64,000 nucleotides of DNA from CAYQOX01 sp964419335 (lineage in GTDB: Bacteria; Hinthialibacterota; Hinthialibacteria; Hinthialibacterales; Hinthialibacteraceae), in assembly GCA_964419335.1 (NCBI GenBank), contig CAYQOX010000007.1:1-64000 (forward strand). Direction: 5' to 3'. Positions within the stretch are counted from its first letter, which is position 1, and the number at the start of each line of letters is the position of its first letter. A program made the position numbers and the translations under genes. A model generated the notes under the pieces. That model made no database searches, was not told the origin of the DNA, and saw only the letters and a list, made by a program, of their open reading frames with translations. This document shows positions 7,558-16,351 of this stretch, in pieces.

Positions 7558-9870
7558 TTAATTTTTCTTTTTTTCTAAGGCTTTAGCGAAGGCGGTAGTC
7601 ATTGCATTTTTAGGTTTATGGGGCTTTGGTTTGCTAGAAGGTTTTTTATCCCGTTTAGGAGCCGCGTTCTTTTGGGATTTTTCACCGGTTATGGGATCAT
7701 CTAACCGCATAGAAAGAGAAATACGCTTTCGTTCGATTTCTACACCTAACACTTTGACTTTGACTAAATCACCCGCTTTTACTACATCGCGGGGATCATG
7801 TACAAACTCATCGGACATGGCGGATATGTGTACCAGACCATCCTGATGGACACCTATATCTACGAAAGCGCCAAAGTTGGTTACATTGGTCACGACGCCT
7901 TCGAGAATCATCCCCGCTTGCAAATCCAGGATATCTTCAACGCCTTCTTTAAACGCAGCCGTTTTAAATTCTGGGCGGGGGTCGCGTCCTGGTTTTTCCA
8001 ATTCTGCCAATATATCTTGTACGGTAGGCAAACCAAACTTCTCATCAGTGAAGGAATGTGGATCAAGTTCTCTAAGTTGGGTTGTGTTTCCTATGAGAGA
8101 GGCAACATCGATACGGGTGGAAGTGCAAATACGCTCGACCACAGGGTACGCTTCTGGGTGAACCGCGGATGCATCCAAAGGGTTATTGCCATTCATGATC
8201 CGCAAGAACCCCGCTGATTGCTCAAATGTTTTTTCTCCCAAGCGAGAAACTTTCTTTAAATCTACACGATTAAGATAAGCGCCATTTTCATCGCGATATA
8301 TTACGATGTTGCGGGCTAAGCTGGAATTCAGACCCGCAACCCGGGAGAGCAGGGAAACCGAGGCCGTGTTAACGTCCACACCAACCGCATTGACGCAGTC
8401 CTCCACCACATTGTCTAGCATCCGTGCCAGTTGGGTTTGATTGACATCGTGTTGATACTGTCCAACGCCAATGGATTTAGGGTCGATTTTCACTAATTCT
8501 GCTAAAGGATCTTGTAATCTCCGGGCGATAGAAACGGCGCCCCGTAGTGATACATCTAAATCAGGAAGTTCCTGAGAAGCCAAAGCGGAGGCTGAATAGA
8601 CCGAGGCTCCGGCTTCGGAAACCACAAGTTTTTCCAGTTTCAACTCAGGATGCTTCCTCATTAAGTCAAGAATGAGCGTATCGGTTTCACGAGAGGCGGT
8701 TCCATTGCCAATACTAATTAGTTCCACGTGGTGTTTTTGGCATAAATCGACTAATGTCTGGATAGATGCTTGCCATTGATTGTGGGGGGCATGGGGATAA
8801 ATCGTAGCCGTGTCAACCAACTTTCCGGTTCCATCCACCACCGCCACTTTGACCCCGGTACGTAATCCTGGATCTAATCCCAAGGTGGGTCGGGGGCCTG
8901 CAGGAGCGGCTAACAATAAATCCCGTAGATTGGTAGAAAAGACCTTGATTGCCTCTTCTTCAGCCCGAGTGCGCAATCGCATGCGCAGGTCTACTTCCAA
9001 GCGCGTAAAAATTTTGACCCGCCATGCCCAGCGTACGGTTTCTAAAAGCCACGTATCAGCAGGACGACCTTGGTCTTCGATCTTGTAGTGCTCAGCGATC
9101 ATAAGTTCATATTTTCCTGAGGGTTTTGAATTTTCTTGCTCTTTGTCAGGTTCAGGTTCTACTTTTATCTGCAGAAACCCTTCGTTACTTCCTCGGAATA
9201 GCGCCAAAGCCCGATGGGAGGGGATTTTGTGGAGGGTTTCCTGATAATCGAAGTAATCAGAGAATTTATTTCCTTCTTCTTCCTTCTCCTTTTGCACTTT
9301 GGATGTGAGAACCGCATTTTCCCATATTGTTTCGCGTAACTTACCCAGCAATTCAGCGTCCTCGTTGAATTGTTCCATAAGGATTTGGCGGGCACCGGCG
9401 AGAGCATTCGACGGGTCTTTTATCTCTTTTTCTGGATTGAGATATTGGGCTGCGATTTCATCTGGAACGAGATTTGGATTTTCTAGTAAAGACAAAGCCA
9501 GAGGCTCAAGTCCCGCTTCACGTGCGATTTGTGCTTTTGTACGCCGCTTGGGTTTATAAGGGAGATAAAGATCTTCAAGGAACGTTTTTGTTTCGGCAGC
9601 GAGAATCTCGTGTTTTAATGCCTCGGTTAGTTTTCCTTGTTCATCGATACTTTTAAGAATAACCTCACGCCGTTCGTCGAGTTCACGTAAATAACGCAAG
9701 CGTTCTTCAAGGGTTCTTAGTTGGGAATCATCTAAGCCGCCGGTGGCTTCTTTCCGGTAACGGGCGATGAAGGGCACGGTTGAACCTTCGTCCATCATCT
9801 GTACCGCGGCTGAGACCGATTGGGCTTCTACCGATAATTCTTCTGCAATTTTTTTGACAATATCAACCAT
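7558..9870 (-). CDS. tex: Tex-like RNA-binding transcription accessory protein
   Basis: Cytoplasmic nucleic-acid-binding protein of 770 residues, matching Tex/YhgF length. The order seen is an N-terminal helical Tex domain (about 1-320), a YqgF-like RNase H fold starting near 'PTLGLDPGLRTGVKVAVVD', a helix-hairpin-helix region ('VNTASVSLLSRVAGLNSSLA...'), and an S1 RNA-binding domain at about 653-722 (GMILEGVVTNVTNFGAFVDI...). A Lys/Pro-rich basic tail of about 48 residues follows. Tex proteins affect transcription, RNA stability or ribosome-associated processes. The gene stands alone, in convergent orientation to the ABC operon, with a modest GAGGT upstream of its ATG. The assignment is firm and the precise cellular role is not. 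Confidence 0.95.
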   Translation of the reverse strand: MVDIVKKIAEELSVEAQSVSAAVQMMDEGSTVPFIARYRKEATGGLDDSQLRTLEERLRYLRELDERREVILKSIDEQGKLTEALKHEILAAETKTFLEDLYLPYKPKRRTKAQIAREAGLEPLALSLLENPNLVPDEIAAQYLNPEKEIKDPSNALAGARQILMEQFNEDAELLGKLRETIWENAVLTSKVQKEKEEEGNKFSDYFDYQETLHKIPSHRALALFRGSNEGFLQIKVEPEPDKEQENSKPSGKYELMIAEHYKIEDQGRPADTWLLETVRWAWRVKIFTRLEVDLRMRLRTRAEEEAIKVFSTNLRDLLLAAPAGPRPTLGLDPGLRTGVKVAVVDGTGKLVDTATIYPHAPHNQWQASIQTLVDLCQKHHVELISIGNGTASRETDTLILDLMRKHPELKLEKLVVSEAGASVYSASALASQELPDLDVSLRGAVSIARRLQDPLAELVKIDPKSIGVGQYQHDVNQTQLARMLDNVVEDCVNAVGVDVNTASVSLLSRVAGLNSSLARNIVIYRDENGAYLNRVDLKKVSRLGEKTFEQSAGFLRIMNGNNPLDASAVHPEAYPVVERICTSTRIDVASLIGNTTQLRELDPHSFTDEKFGLPTVQDILAELEKPGRDPRPEFKTAAFKEGVEDILDLQAGMILEGVVTNVTNFGAFVDIGVHQDGLVHISAMSDEFVHDPRDVVKAGDLVKVKVLGVEIERKRISLSMRLDDPITGEKSQKNAAPKRDKKPSSKPKPHKPKNAMTTAFAKALEKKKN

Positions 9871-10348
9871 CTAATTTGTTTTACCTCAATAAGTAATGTA
9901 TAATCGATCAAGAATGGGAATCCTTGATTCTTGTGAGGATGATATTCTGACGTTTTTTACTCAGCGATCAATAACGAGTAAAAAAATCTGTTAAACTTAG
10001 AGGTGGTTTTTTCCAAAAATGAATGGCTCTCCCTTCTCTATATTGGTCGGGATCGATTTTTCTATCATTTTTGGAAAGGAGGGATTAAGTCTAACTGTTT
10101 AAGTTATTTGTTGAATTTTTTCCGTTAGGATTTTTCATTTCGGGTACCGAAAGTACGTTATTTGAAGAATTAATTGCCATGAAAACGTCTTAAAACGTAC
10201 CAAAAAAAGAAAAATAATGCTATATTGATACGAAATCTATTTGAGAATCTCCCTCTTATTAGGAGGTTCGTGGGTTGGGAATTTAATAAGTCATGAATGT
10301 TAAACATTCATGGATGAACTAAAAATTGGTGATTTGTGTTTATCTCAG
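9871..10348. other. Non-coding region between tex and the cohesin gene
   Basis: An AT-rich divergent spacer. I see no convincing gene, tRNA or repeat. The only strong signal is the promoter just downstream at 10349-10378. Confidence 0.5.
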
Positions 10349-10378
10349 TTGAAAAAAGAACTTAATTCATGGTATATT
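10349..10378 (+). promoter_or_regulatory. Sigma-70-like promoter for the cohesin-domain gene
   Basis: TTGAAA (10349-10354), an 18-nt spacer and TATATT (10373-10378) lie about 65 nt upstream of the ATG at 10443. Both boxes differ from consensus at one position. Confidence 0.6.
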
Positions 10379-10442
10379 ACACTTTGTCTGGTCCGATCTT
10401 AAGTTAAAGTGTAGTAGTATCTGAAAACCGTTGGAGGAACAA

Positions 10443-12404
10443 ATGCATAAGCAACGATTTGATTTGATTCGAACTGGAATGTGTCTGATAATTCTGTTTT
10501 TCTTTATGAGCAGTTTTAGCTTCCCTGTGGTTTCAGGGAGTGAGGAGGCTTTATCGAAAGACTTCGATTCCAATTCTTACCGCATACCCATGCACTTATT
10601 GGTTGTTAATCAGATTGCCGAAACTCCAACGGAGACCCCGGGGGAAACACCTACGGAAACGCCAGAACCATCTCCGACTCCGCAAGACACTCCCACACCG
10701 GCCGAAGAAACTCCTACAGAAGTGCCTGAACCTACGGATACTCCTGTCCCGGAGGAAACGCCAACCGAGGTTCCCGAGCCGACAGCGACTCCAGAAAGTC
10801 CGACGGCCACTCCAGAGCCTACAGAAATCCCAGAGCCTACGGATACGCCTGAGCCTGAAAACCCGATGATGTCGATTTCAGAGGCTGAAGTCAATGTGGG
10901 AGAAGATGTGACGGTCTCGGTTGAGGTAGAAAATTTTGTGGATGTGGATGCGTTTGGTTTTGATATTGTTCAATCCAATGAAATTTTGGCCTTCAGTTCG
11001 GTTGATCGTGAAGGAACTTTATTGGAAGATTTCTTCTTGGTGAATGCATCCGAACTGAGCGATGGCACGGTGCGGATCGCGGCTGCGGGAGGTGCTTCAA
11101 GCATCACCGGAGGCGGATTGCTTCTCAATGTCAATTATACAGCCCAAGTGTCCGGCGAAACAGAACTTTCCTTCGAGAATTTGGTTGATGATATTGAAGG
11201 GGCGGAGATTACAGTAGGCAGTGTTACTGTGACAGAAGAAACCCCAACCGCCACACCTGAACCCACTGAAACTCCGGTGGATACACCTACGCCTGAACCG
11301 ACGGATACCCCGGTACCCGAACCCACAGAAACTCCAGTAGCGACAGAAACTCCAACGGAAACACCGGTTGAAACACCAGAACCGACTCCTTCTCCAACAG
11401 CGACCAGTACACCTTCGCCTACGCCGAATGTGTTCGAAAATCCGAATCAGGGAATCTTGTTAGTGGATGGATTCGGTGGAATGCATGAAGTGGGTGATAT
11501 TGCTGGATTCTATGACCTCGATGGAAATGGTGAATTGGATGATCCTACCACCACGCGCTTATTCCAGTACTTTGCTGGAAGAGATATTTATCGTGATTAT
11601 GAACTGTTCATAGAAGAGGGTGAAGTTCGTGCTGTCATTGCTGCGACGGGGAATGGATTTATTTTCTCCGCACAATTTGACCGTTCTGGTGAACAGGTGG
11701 TTGTTGAACCCGATTTCATTGCCGGCCTGGGGATTCGGTTCCAAAGCAACAATGTGTTACGTGATGTTGAATTTACTCAGAACGGTACAGGATACATTGC
11801 CTTGCTCAGTGATGGTTCGCTTTATCGTGTAGAAGGTAAAGAAGGTCAACCTCAGCGAATAAGCCAAGCCTTCACAAATGCTAGAAATAATCCAGCGGTT
11901 GATTTTGAAATTCTTGAAGAAGGTGAGAACGGCCTTTCCGCCTATATTCTGACGGCCAATGGAAGAATAAAAACCGTCGGTGAGGCTCCCGCTTTATCTT
12001 CTCCTGTAAGCAATGCTCCCATTTTCCGCGATATGGAATTGTATGAAGGGGTCGCGGTTCTCGCCGATGGATTTGGTCAGTTCTTCATCGCAGCCCAAGA
12101 AGGACAAGAAGAAATCCCTCCAATACCTTTGCCTGAGGAATTGGTCTTTGGTGTTGACGTTTTGCGTGATTTTGAAATCCAGGTTGATATGCTTCACGAG
12201 GATTATGAGGGAGTCGGCCTTGTAGCAACGACAACCCTAGGGACGCTCCATACTGCTGGGGCCGCGGATTACTTCTTGACTGAAGAAGGACTTGCGCGGC
12301 GTCCAGATGTGGATATTGTCACTCGTGAAGATGGCACCAAATACATTGATTTGAGTATCCACTTTGATATTATTCGTGATCTGGAACTTTATATCCTAGA
12401 GTAA
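10443..12404 (+). CDS. Secreted Thr/Pro-rich protein with cohesin-like domain and C-terminal propeller-like region
   Basis: Exported protein of about 653 residues, started at ATG 10443 because GGAGGA lies at 10433-10438. A signal/anchor segment covers about 10-31. Residues 60-140 and 266-330 are Thr/Pro/Glu linkers (repeats of the type PEPTxTP), which resemble cell-surface stalks. Between them, about 141-265, is a beta-sandwich that looks like a cohesin/type-I dockerin receptor: 'VNVGEDVTVSVEVENFVDVDAFGFDI...' opening and 'GGGLLLNVNYTAQVSGETELSF' ending. The C-terminal 320 residues contain repeated 'DGFGGMHEVG', 'DGSLYRVEG', 'NGRIKTVGEA' and 'DGFGQFFIA' units, suggesting a propeller. A dockerin protein is encoded 2.4 kb downstream, so the two may dock; that pairing is inference. 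A terminator follows. Confidence 0.75.
   Translation: MHKQRFDLIRTGMCLIILFFFMSSFSFPVVSGSEEALSKDFDSNSYRIPMHLLVVNQIAETPTETPGETPTETPEPSPTPQDTPTPAEETPTEVPEPTDTPVPEETPTEVPEPTATPESPTATPEPTEIPEPTDTPEPENPMMSISEAEVNVGEDVTVSVEVENFVDVDAFGFDIVQSNEILAFSSVDREGTLLEDFFLVNASELSDGTVRIAAAGGASSITGGGLLLNVNYTAQVSGETELSFENLVDDIEGAEITVGSVTVTEETPTATPEPTETPVDTPTPEPTDTPVPEPTETPVATETPTETPVETPEPTPSPTATSTPSPTPNVFENPNQGILLVDGFGGMHEVGDIAGFYDLDGNGELDDPTTTRLFQYFAGRDIYRDYELFIEEGEVRAVIAATGNGFIFSAQFDRSGEQVVVEPDFIAGLGIRFQSNNVLRDVEFTQNGTGYIALLSDGSLYRVEGKEGQPQRISQAFTNARNNPAVDFEILEEGENGLSAYILTANGRIKTVGEAPALSSPVSNAPIFRDMELYEGVAVLADGFGQFFIAAQEGQEEIPPIPLPEELVFGVDVLRDFEIQVDMLHEDYEGVGLVATTTLGTLHTAGAADYFLTEEGLARRPDVDIVTREDGTKYIDLSIHFDIIRDLELYILE
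10620..11420 (+). repeat. Two low-complexity Thr/Pro/Glu linker-coding tracts
   Basis: Bases about 10620-10858 and 11230-11420 are degenerate tandem units coding PTETPE/PEPTDTP-like peptides on either side of the cohesin-like domain. They produce a long antisense open frame (Gly/Val/Ser) that is not a gene. Confidence 0.8.
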
Positions 12405-12432
12405 ACAGATCGTATTATAGACGAAACTCAAT

Positions 12433-12460
12433 GGGGTGGCCGTGTGCCACCCCTTTCTTG
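12433..12460 (+). terminator. Rho-independent terminator
   Basis: GGGGTGGC (12433-12440) pairs perfectly with GCCACCCC (12446-12453) across a 5-nt loop, followed by TTTCTTG. It ends only 17 nt before the next start codon. Confidence 0.85.
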
Positions 12461-12476
12461 TCTCTAGCCATTGGTT

Positions 12477-13214
12477 ATGAATGAACAATCCAACAACTTA
12501 TCGGTTATTATTCCCGCTTATAATGAAGAAGATTCAATCCAACAGGTCATTAACGCGATACCGCTATCTTATGTTCAAGAAATAATTGTGGTGGATAACG
12601 CTTCTTCAGATCGAACAGCCTCATTCGCCAAAGAGTGTGGAGCAACGATTGTCTATGAGCCCCAACGTGGGTATGGAAGCGCTTGTCTAGCGGGTATCCA
12701 GCATGCGAACGATGCAGAGATTTTGGTTTTCCTCGATGCCGACTTCAGTGATGATCCTTCTTTCCTCGTGGAATTAGTTCAACCAATCCTAAAGGATGAG
12801 GCTGATTTGGTGATTGGTTCTCGTATTCGGGGAGACCGCGATCCTGGAGCCTTACCTCTGCACGCTATGTTTGGCAATCGTCTCGCTTGTTTTTTCATTT
12901 GGCTCATGTACGGTTATTCATTTACAGATCTCGGACCCTTTCGTGCTATCCGCCGTCGAGCCTTGGATTCCTTGAAAATGGGTGACCGTGATTATGGGTG
13001 GACGGTTGAGATGCAGATTAAATCTGCGATGTTGGGATTGCGTTGTTGTGAAATTCCGGTTCCTTATCGCAAGCGGGTTGGGCGTTCGAAGATATCGGGC
13101 ACAATCTCTGGCAGTGTGAAAGCCGGAAATAAAATCCTATGGACACTCTTTTCTTCTTGGATACAATACAAACGCGGTACATTTTCAGGAAAAAAGGTTC
13201 GTGATGATGTTTAA
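12477..13214 (+). CDS. Family 2 glycosyltransferase (DPM1/polyprenyl-phosphate type)
   Basis: GT-A fold transferase of about 245 residues. The nucleotide-binding start is LSVIIPAYNEEDSI and 'EIIVVDNASSDRTA' follows. The DxD-type metal site is in 'VFLDADFSDDP', with 'LVIGSR' after it, as in dolichyl/undecaprenyl-phosphate sugar transferases and related TIGR04283-like enzymes. No membrane domain is appended, so it acts at the cytoplasmic face. No Shine-Dalgarno is seen before ATG 12477, and the start sits just beyond a terminator, so initiation may be leaderless or depend on read-through. It overlaps the next gene by about 14 bp. The sugar and acceptor are unknown. Confidence 0.85.
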   Translation: MNEQSNNLSVIIPAYNEEDSIQQVINAIPLSYVQEIIVVDNASSDRTASFAKECGATIVYEPQRGYGSACLAGIQHANDAEILVFLDADFSDDPSFLVELVQPILKDEADLVIGSRIRGDRDPGALPLHAMFGNRLACFFIWLMYGYSFTDLGPFRAIRRRALDSLKMGDRDYGWTVEMQIKSAMLGLRCCEIPVPYRKRVGRSKISGTISGSVKAGNKILWTLFSSWIQYKRGTFSGKKVRDDV

Positions 13215-13803
13215 TTTTGGGGTGCTTCTCTTGGCGGCAGGGTTTTCTCAGCGAATGGGACACATGAAACCACTTCTACGTCTCGGTGAGAAAACATTTA
13301 TAGAATACATCTTATCGAATTCCTTTATGAAGAACTCAAACGTGTATCCGCTTGTGGTATTAGGGTATCAACCGGAACGAGTGCGTAATGTTCTCCCTGA
13401 CTCTATTCCATATGTAATCAATGAGAAATTTTCCCAAGGACGTATGACCAGTGTACAAAGTGGGTTGCGTGCTTTACCTGATTCTATCGATGGAGTTTTT
13501 GTTTGGCCCGTCGATTGTCCGTTGGTTCCTTCCGATATACTTCATGAACTTGCAAAAGCGTTTGAATCTCGTTCTATGATTGTTATTCCTTCGTATCAAT
13601 ACCGTCGTGGTCATCCTCCGCTTATTGGCGCCCAGTATTTTCGTGAAATGTTGTCTTTTGAAGAACAGCAATCCCTTCGTGATCTTTATACTTATCATGT
13701 GGAGGTGATCATGCACGTGAATGTGGAGTCAGAAACAATATTACATAATATAAATACCCCCGAGGATTATGAGAAAATAAAATCCACGGTGGGAGTCGAT
13801 TAA
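13201..13803 (+). CDS. MobA-like nucleotidyltransferase
   Basis: NTP-transferase-fold protein of 200 residues, starting GTG 13201, ATG 13204 or ATG 13207 (AAGG at about 13194-13197). The signature 'LLAAGFSQRMGHMKPLLRLG' near residue 9 is the nucleotide-binding loop of the MobA/MocA/IspD superfamily, and 'GVFVWPVDCPLVPSD' supplies the metal-binding Asp region. Molybdenum-cofactor cytidylyltransferases (MocA) have this architecture and often neighbour XdhC-like proteins, as here. A sugar-nucleotide role is also possible given the adjacent glycosyltransferase. The overlap with the upstream gene implies co-expression. Confidence 0.85.
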   Translation: MMMFNFGVLLLAAGFSQRMGHMKPLLRLGEKTFIEYILSNSFMKNSNVYPLVVLGYQPERVRNVLPDSIPYVINEKFSQGRMTSVQSGLRALPDSIDGVFVWPVDCPLVPSDILHELAKAFESRSMIVIPSYQYRRGHPPLIGAQYFREMLSFEEQQSLRDLYTYHVEVIMHVNVESETILHNINTPEDYEKIKSTVGVD

Positions 13804-13938
13804 ATAAATATATCGATTGTTTAGGAAAAATGTTTTTTTTTGAGAACAGACCAGAATATGAGCGTGATTGATGTGACTTTGTTAGTAGGATAATCTTGGA
13901 TGAACTATAGTGAAGAAATTTAAAGGAGATTTGTTATC

Positions 13939-14745
13939 GTGATTCCTATTTTTTCTCGAGTTCAGAAAATCATTGATGAAGGTCAAGTCGCCGCATTGGC
14001 AACTGTGGTTGAATCTCATGGTTCTACACCACGGAAACCCAGTGCGCGTATGATTATTTTTCGCGATGGAACCATTGAAGGTACTGTAGGTGGGGGAGCG
14101 TTAGAAAAAAAAGTGATTGATGAAGCCGCTGAGGTGATCAAAACCGGCCAACCTAAATTGGTCGAAATCGAATTACAAGATAATACCCCCCATAGCGTAG
14201 GTGGAATATGCGGCGGAGGAGTCAAGATCTTTCTTGAAAAAATCGGTAATATACCACGGCTTTTCATTTTTGGGGCAGGCCATGTAGGACAGACTCTTGC
14301 TCGAATGGCGGTAGAATTTGATTGGGAAGTGGTTGTCTACGATGACCGGGAAGAATTCACGAATCCTGCCAATTTCCCTGAATATGTTAAAACCGTACAT
14401 GCTCCTTTTGAAGAAGCCTTGGAGCGTTTGCAGCCCACCGAGCAGGATTATATCGTGATCGTAACATACAAACATGCCAATGACTCAACCGTACTTAAGC
14501 AGGCTCTGCAATATCCCGCGCGGTATATCGGTATGATTGGGAGTGAACTCAAATGTGTCCGTATTAAAGATAAATTATTAGACGAAGGTGTTTCTGAAGA
14601 GCATTTGCAACGAGTTGTCGCTCCCATTGGTTTGGATATTGGAGCTCATGCCCCCAATGAAGTTGCCGTGAGCATTCTCGCTCAGCTTATCCGAGTCATG
14701 AATGGCTTACCGGCGCATGAAACCCATAATGTAGAAGACGCTTAA
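13939..14745 (+). CDS. XdhC/CoxI-family protein
   Basis: Xanthine-dehydrogenase-accessory type protein of 268 residues with a GTG start (AAGGAG at 13923-13928, 10-nt spacing). The N-terminal XdhC_CoxI domain contains 'VVESHGSTPRKPSARM' and the conserved 'GGICGGG' cysteine motif. The C-terminal Rossmann domain begins 'PRLFIFGAGHVGQTLARMA', with the acidic end of strand 2 at 'VVYDDREEF'. Family members handle sulfuration or insertion of the molybdenum cofactor for hydroxylases. Together with the MobA-like gene this suggests a Mo-hydroxylase maturation pair, but no dehydrogenase subunit is encoded in the window. A 135-bp gap separates it from the MobA-like gene. Confidence 0.88.
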   Translation: MIPIFSRVQKIIDEGQVAALATVVESHGSTPRKPSARMIIFRDGTIEGTVGGGALEKKVIDEAAEVIKTGQPKLVEIELQDNTPHSVGGICGGGVKIFLEKIGNIPRLFIFGAGHVGQTLARMAVEFDWEVVVYDDREEFTNPANFPEYVKTVHAPFEEALERLQPTEQDYIVIVTYKHANDSTVLKQALQYPARYIGMIGSELKCVRIKDKLLDEGVSEEHLQRVVAPIGLDIGAHAPNEVAVSILAQLIRVMNGLPAHETHNVEDA

Positions 14746-14766
14746 GATCTTGGTTTAGAGTAATGA

Positions 14767-15714
14767 TCACTTACGGTACATTTCTGTAAAAAGCAATATA
14801 TCTTCGGCGTCATTTAATCCGTTATGATTAAAATCCACCGTAGGATCATTGGTCGCGTGTCGTGAGGCGTATAAATAAATATCGTGCGCATCGATTTTTC
14901 CATCCTGATTGAGATCGGCGCTTCGGGGAAGAGGGGTTGGAGTTGGATAAACATCTGCACCTATTCGGAATGAGCGGCGGAGACTGGGAAGACTATATTG
15001 TCCCGATTCATCCAAAGCGAAAACATTCCATTGGTAGACTTTTTGTATGGGGAGAGAGAAACTTTCGGTATGGGGAGGCTCGAGAACGTGTTTTTGGACA
15101 ATTATTTCATTGTCCATGTACACATGGAATTCATAAGAACTAGCCCCACTTATGGTTTCCCAGTTGAATTCAATACCTTCAAGTCCGTGGAGGGCATCGA
15201 ATTCTTGTTTGTCCTCGGGTTGCAAGAGTACTGGTGCTGGTAATGGGGTGGGGGTGGGTGATGGTTTTCGAGTAGGAGATGGAGTCCCTGGAATGGGGGT
15301 TCCTTCTTGGTTCCCAAACTTGAACGAGAAGATATCGCTAATTGGTCCGGCTTGTTCCCCTGCGAAGGCGCGGACAGACCATCGTACTGTCGCTTGCGCT
15401 TCACGTACGGCGAGCCCCAAGTTCAGTTCAATCTCGGTGTTTTCTGTTTTTGCCTGGGCTGCGGGACGATTTCCAACGAGCACGTTGATTTCGTAAGAAT
15501 CCGCCCCCTCGGTTTCCATCCATTTGAATGGGATTTTTGCTTCTGTCCCGGGGAAGCGTATGAGTGAGTCCTTGGCCGGGTACAATAAAGCAGGTGGCTC
15601 CAGTTCAGGGGAGTCTTGAGAATACCCCAGGGGACGGGCTAAACCAAATAAGAGAAAAACCAAAACGGACAACATTGCCATGAAGAAAAAAGATTGTGCT
15701 TTACTCATTTTCAT
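14767..15714 (-). CDS. Secreted dockerin-containing protein
   Basis: Exported protein of 315 residues. The signal peptide is about 1-30 (Lys-containing start, hydrophobic FMAMLSVLVFLLFGL). Two fibronectin-III-like beta modules (about 38-130 and 155-250) each open with 'PALLYPAKDS' or 'PVLLQPEDKQ' and contain a 'G(A)DSYEINV / GASSYEFHV' strand, an internal duplication. A short Pro/Thr linker (TPIPGTPSPTRKPSPTPTPL) separates them. The C-terminus is a type-I dockerin: 'DLNQDGKIDAHDIYLYASR' and 'DFNHNGLNDAEDILLF', two EF-hand-like calcium loops. It may bind the cohesin-like protein at 10443-12404. Its 5' end overlaps the divergent transferase gene by 35 bp, an unusual arrangement. Confidence 0.85.
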   Translation of the reverse strand: MKMSKAQSFFFMAMLSVLVFLLFGLARPLGYSQDSPELEPPALLYPAKDSLIRFPGTEAKIPFKWMETEGADSYEINVLVGNRPAAQAKTENTEIELNLGLAVREAQATVRWSVRAFAGEQAGPISDIFSFKFGNQEGTPIPGTPSPTRKPSPTPTPLPAPVLLQPEDKQEFDALHGLEGIEFNWETISGASSYEFHVYMDNEIIVQKHVLEPPHTESFSLPIQKVYQWNVFALDESGQYSLPSLRRSFRIGADVYPTPTPLPRSADLNQDGKIDAHDIYLYASRHATNDPTVDFNHNGLNDAEDILLFTEMYRK

Positions 15715-16351
15715 TAAATATCCTCATCCTGGATGGGTAAAAACTCGTCTTGCTCATACACTTGGCCTAGAACGAGCCGCCCAATGTTATGCTGACATGG
15801 CGGAACGATCTGTCGAGCGTTATGAATCACTCGCTGAAACAGATTGTACGTTGTATTTTGATCCTGCCGAAGAGCTGGATTTATTTCAAACGTGGTTGGG
15901 AAACCAGCATACCTACCTCGCTCAACCTAAAGGGGATTTAGGCCAGCGGTTGGCTTATGGTTTCGAAACGTTATTGAAATCCTACTCTTCAGTCATTGCG
16001 CTGGGAACCGATTCTCCCGATCTTCCTCTTCACTATATCGCACAGGCACAAGAATGTCTGCAACAATGTGATTTGGTGTTAGGTCCTACGATGGATGGTG
16101 GGTATTATCTTATTGGCATGTGCGGTGCGTGGCTCTCATTATTTGACGAGATTCCGTGGTCGAGTGAGAAAGTTCTCCATGCGACGATGAAACAAGCCGC
16201 GAATCTTGAACTTTCCACCCTTTTGCTTCCAGAATGGTATGATATTGATACGAGCGATGATTTACAAAAATTACAAAAGTCGCGTGAATCTCAAATCCAA
16301 GAATTAGCCCAAAAGTATTGTGGAGAATATGACGCAAACGAATCAATTTAA
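15680..16351 (+). CDS. TIGR04282-like transferase (DUF2064)
   Basis: Protein of 223 residues with the hallmarks of the DUF2064/TIGR04282 GT-A-like family: 'ALLIFIKYPHPGWVKTRLA' at the N-terminus, 'ALGTDSPDLP' mid-protein and 'LGPTMDGGYYLIGM' near residue 135. Members commonly neighbour GT2 transferases, as here with 12477-13214. Their exact reaction is undefined. The KYPxPGxVKTRL motif lies within the first 24 residues, so the start at 15680 is needed even though it lies inside the divergent dockerin gene's 5' end. No strong Shine-Dalgarno is visible. It overlaps the radical SAM gene by about 23 bp. Confidence 0.85.
   Translation: MKKKDCALLIFIKYPHPGWVKTRLAHTLGLERAAQCYADMAERSVERYESLAETDCTLYFDPAEELDLFQTWLGNQHTYLAQPKGDLGQRLAYGFETLLKSYSSVIALGTDSPDLPLHYIAQAQECLQQCDLVLGPTMDGGYYLIGMCGAWLSLFDEIPWSSEKVLHATMKQAANLELSTLLLPEWYDIDTSDDLQKLQKSRESQIQELAQKYCGEYDANESI

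Noticed and set aside
7798..8217. 139-codon plus-strand frame opposite tex
   Set aside because: Antisense shadow of the Tex S1 and helix-hairpin-helix region.
10610..10894. Antisense Gly/Val/Ser-rich open frame
   Set aside because: It is the shadow of the Thr/Pro repeat tract in the sense gene; no ribosome site.
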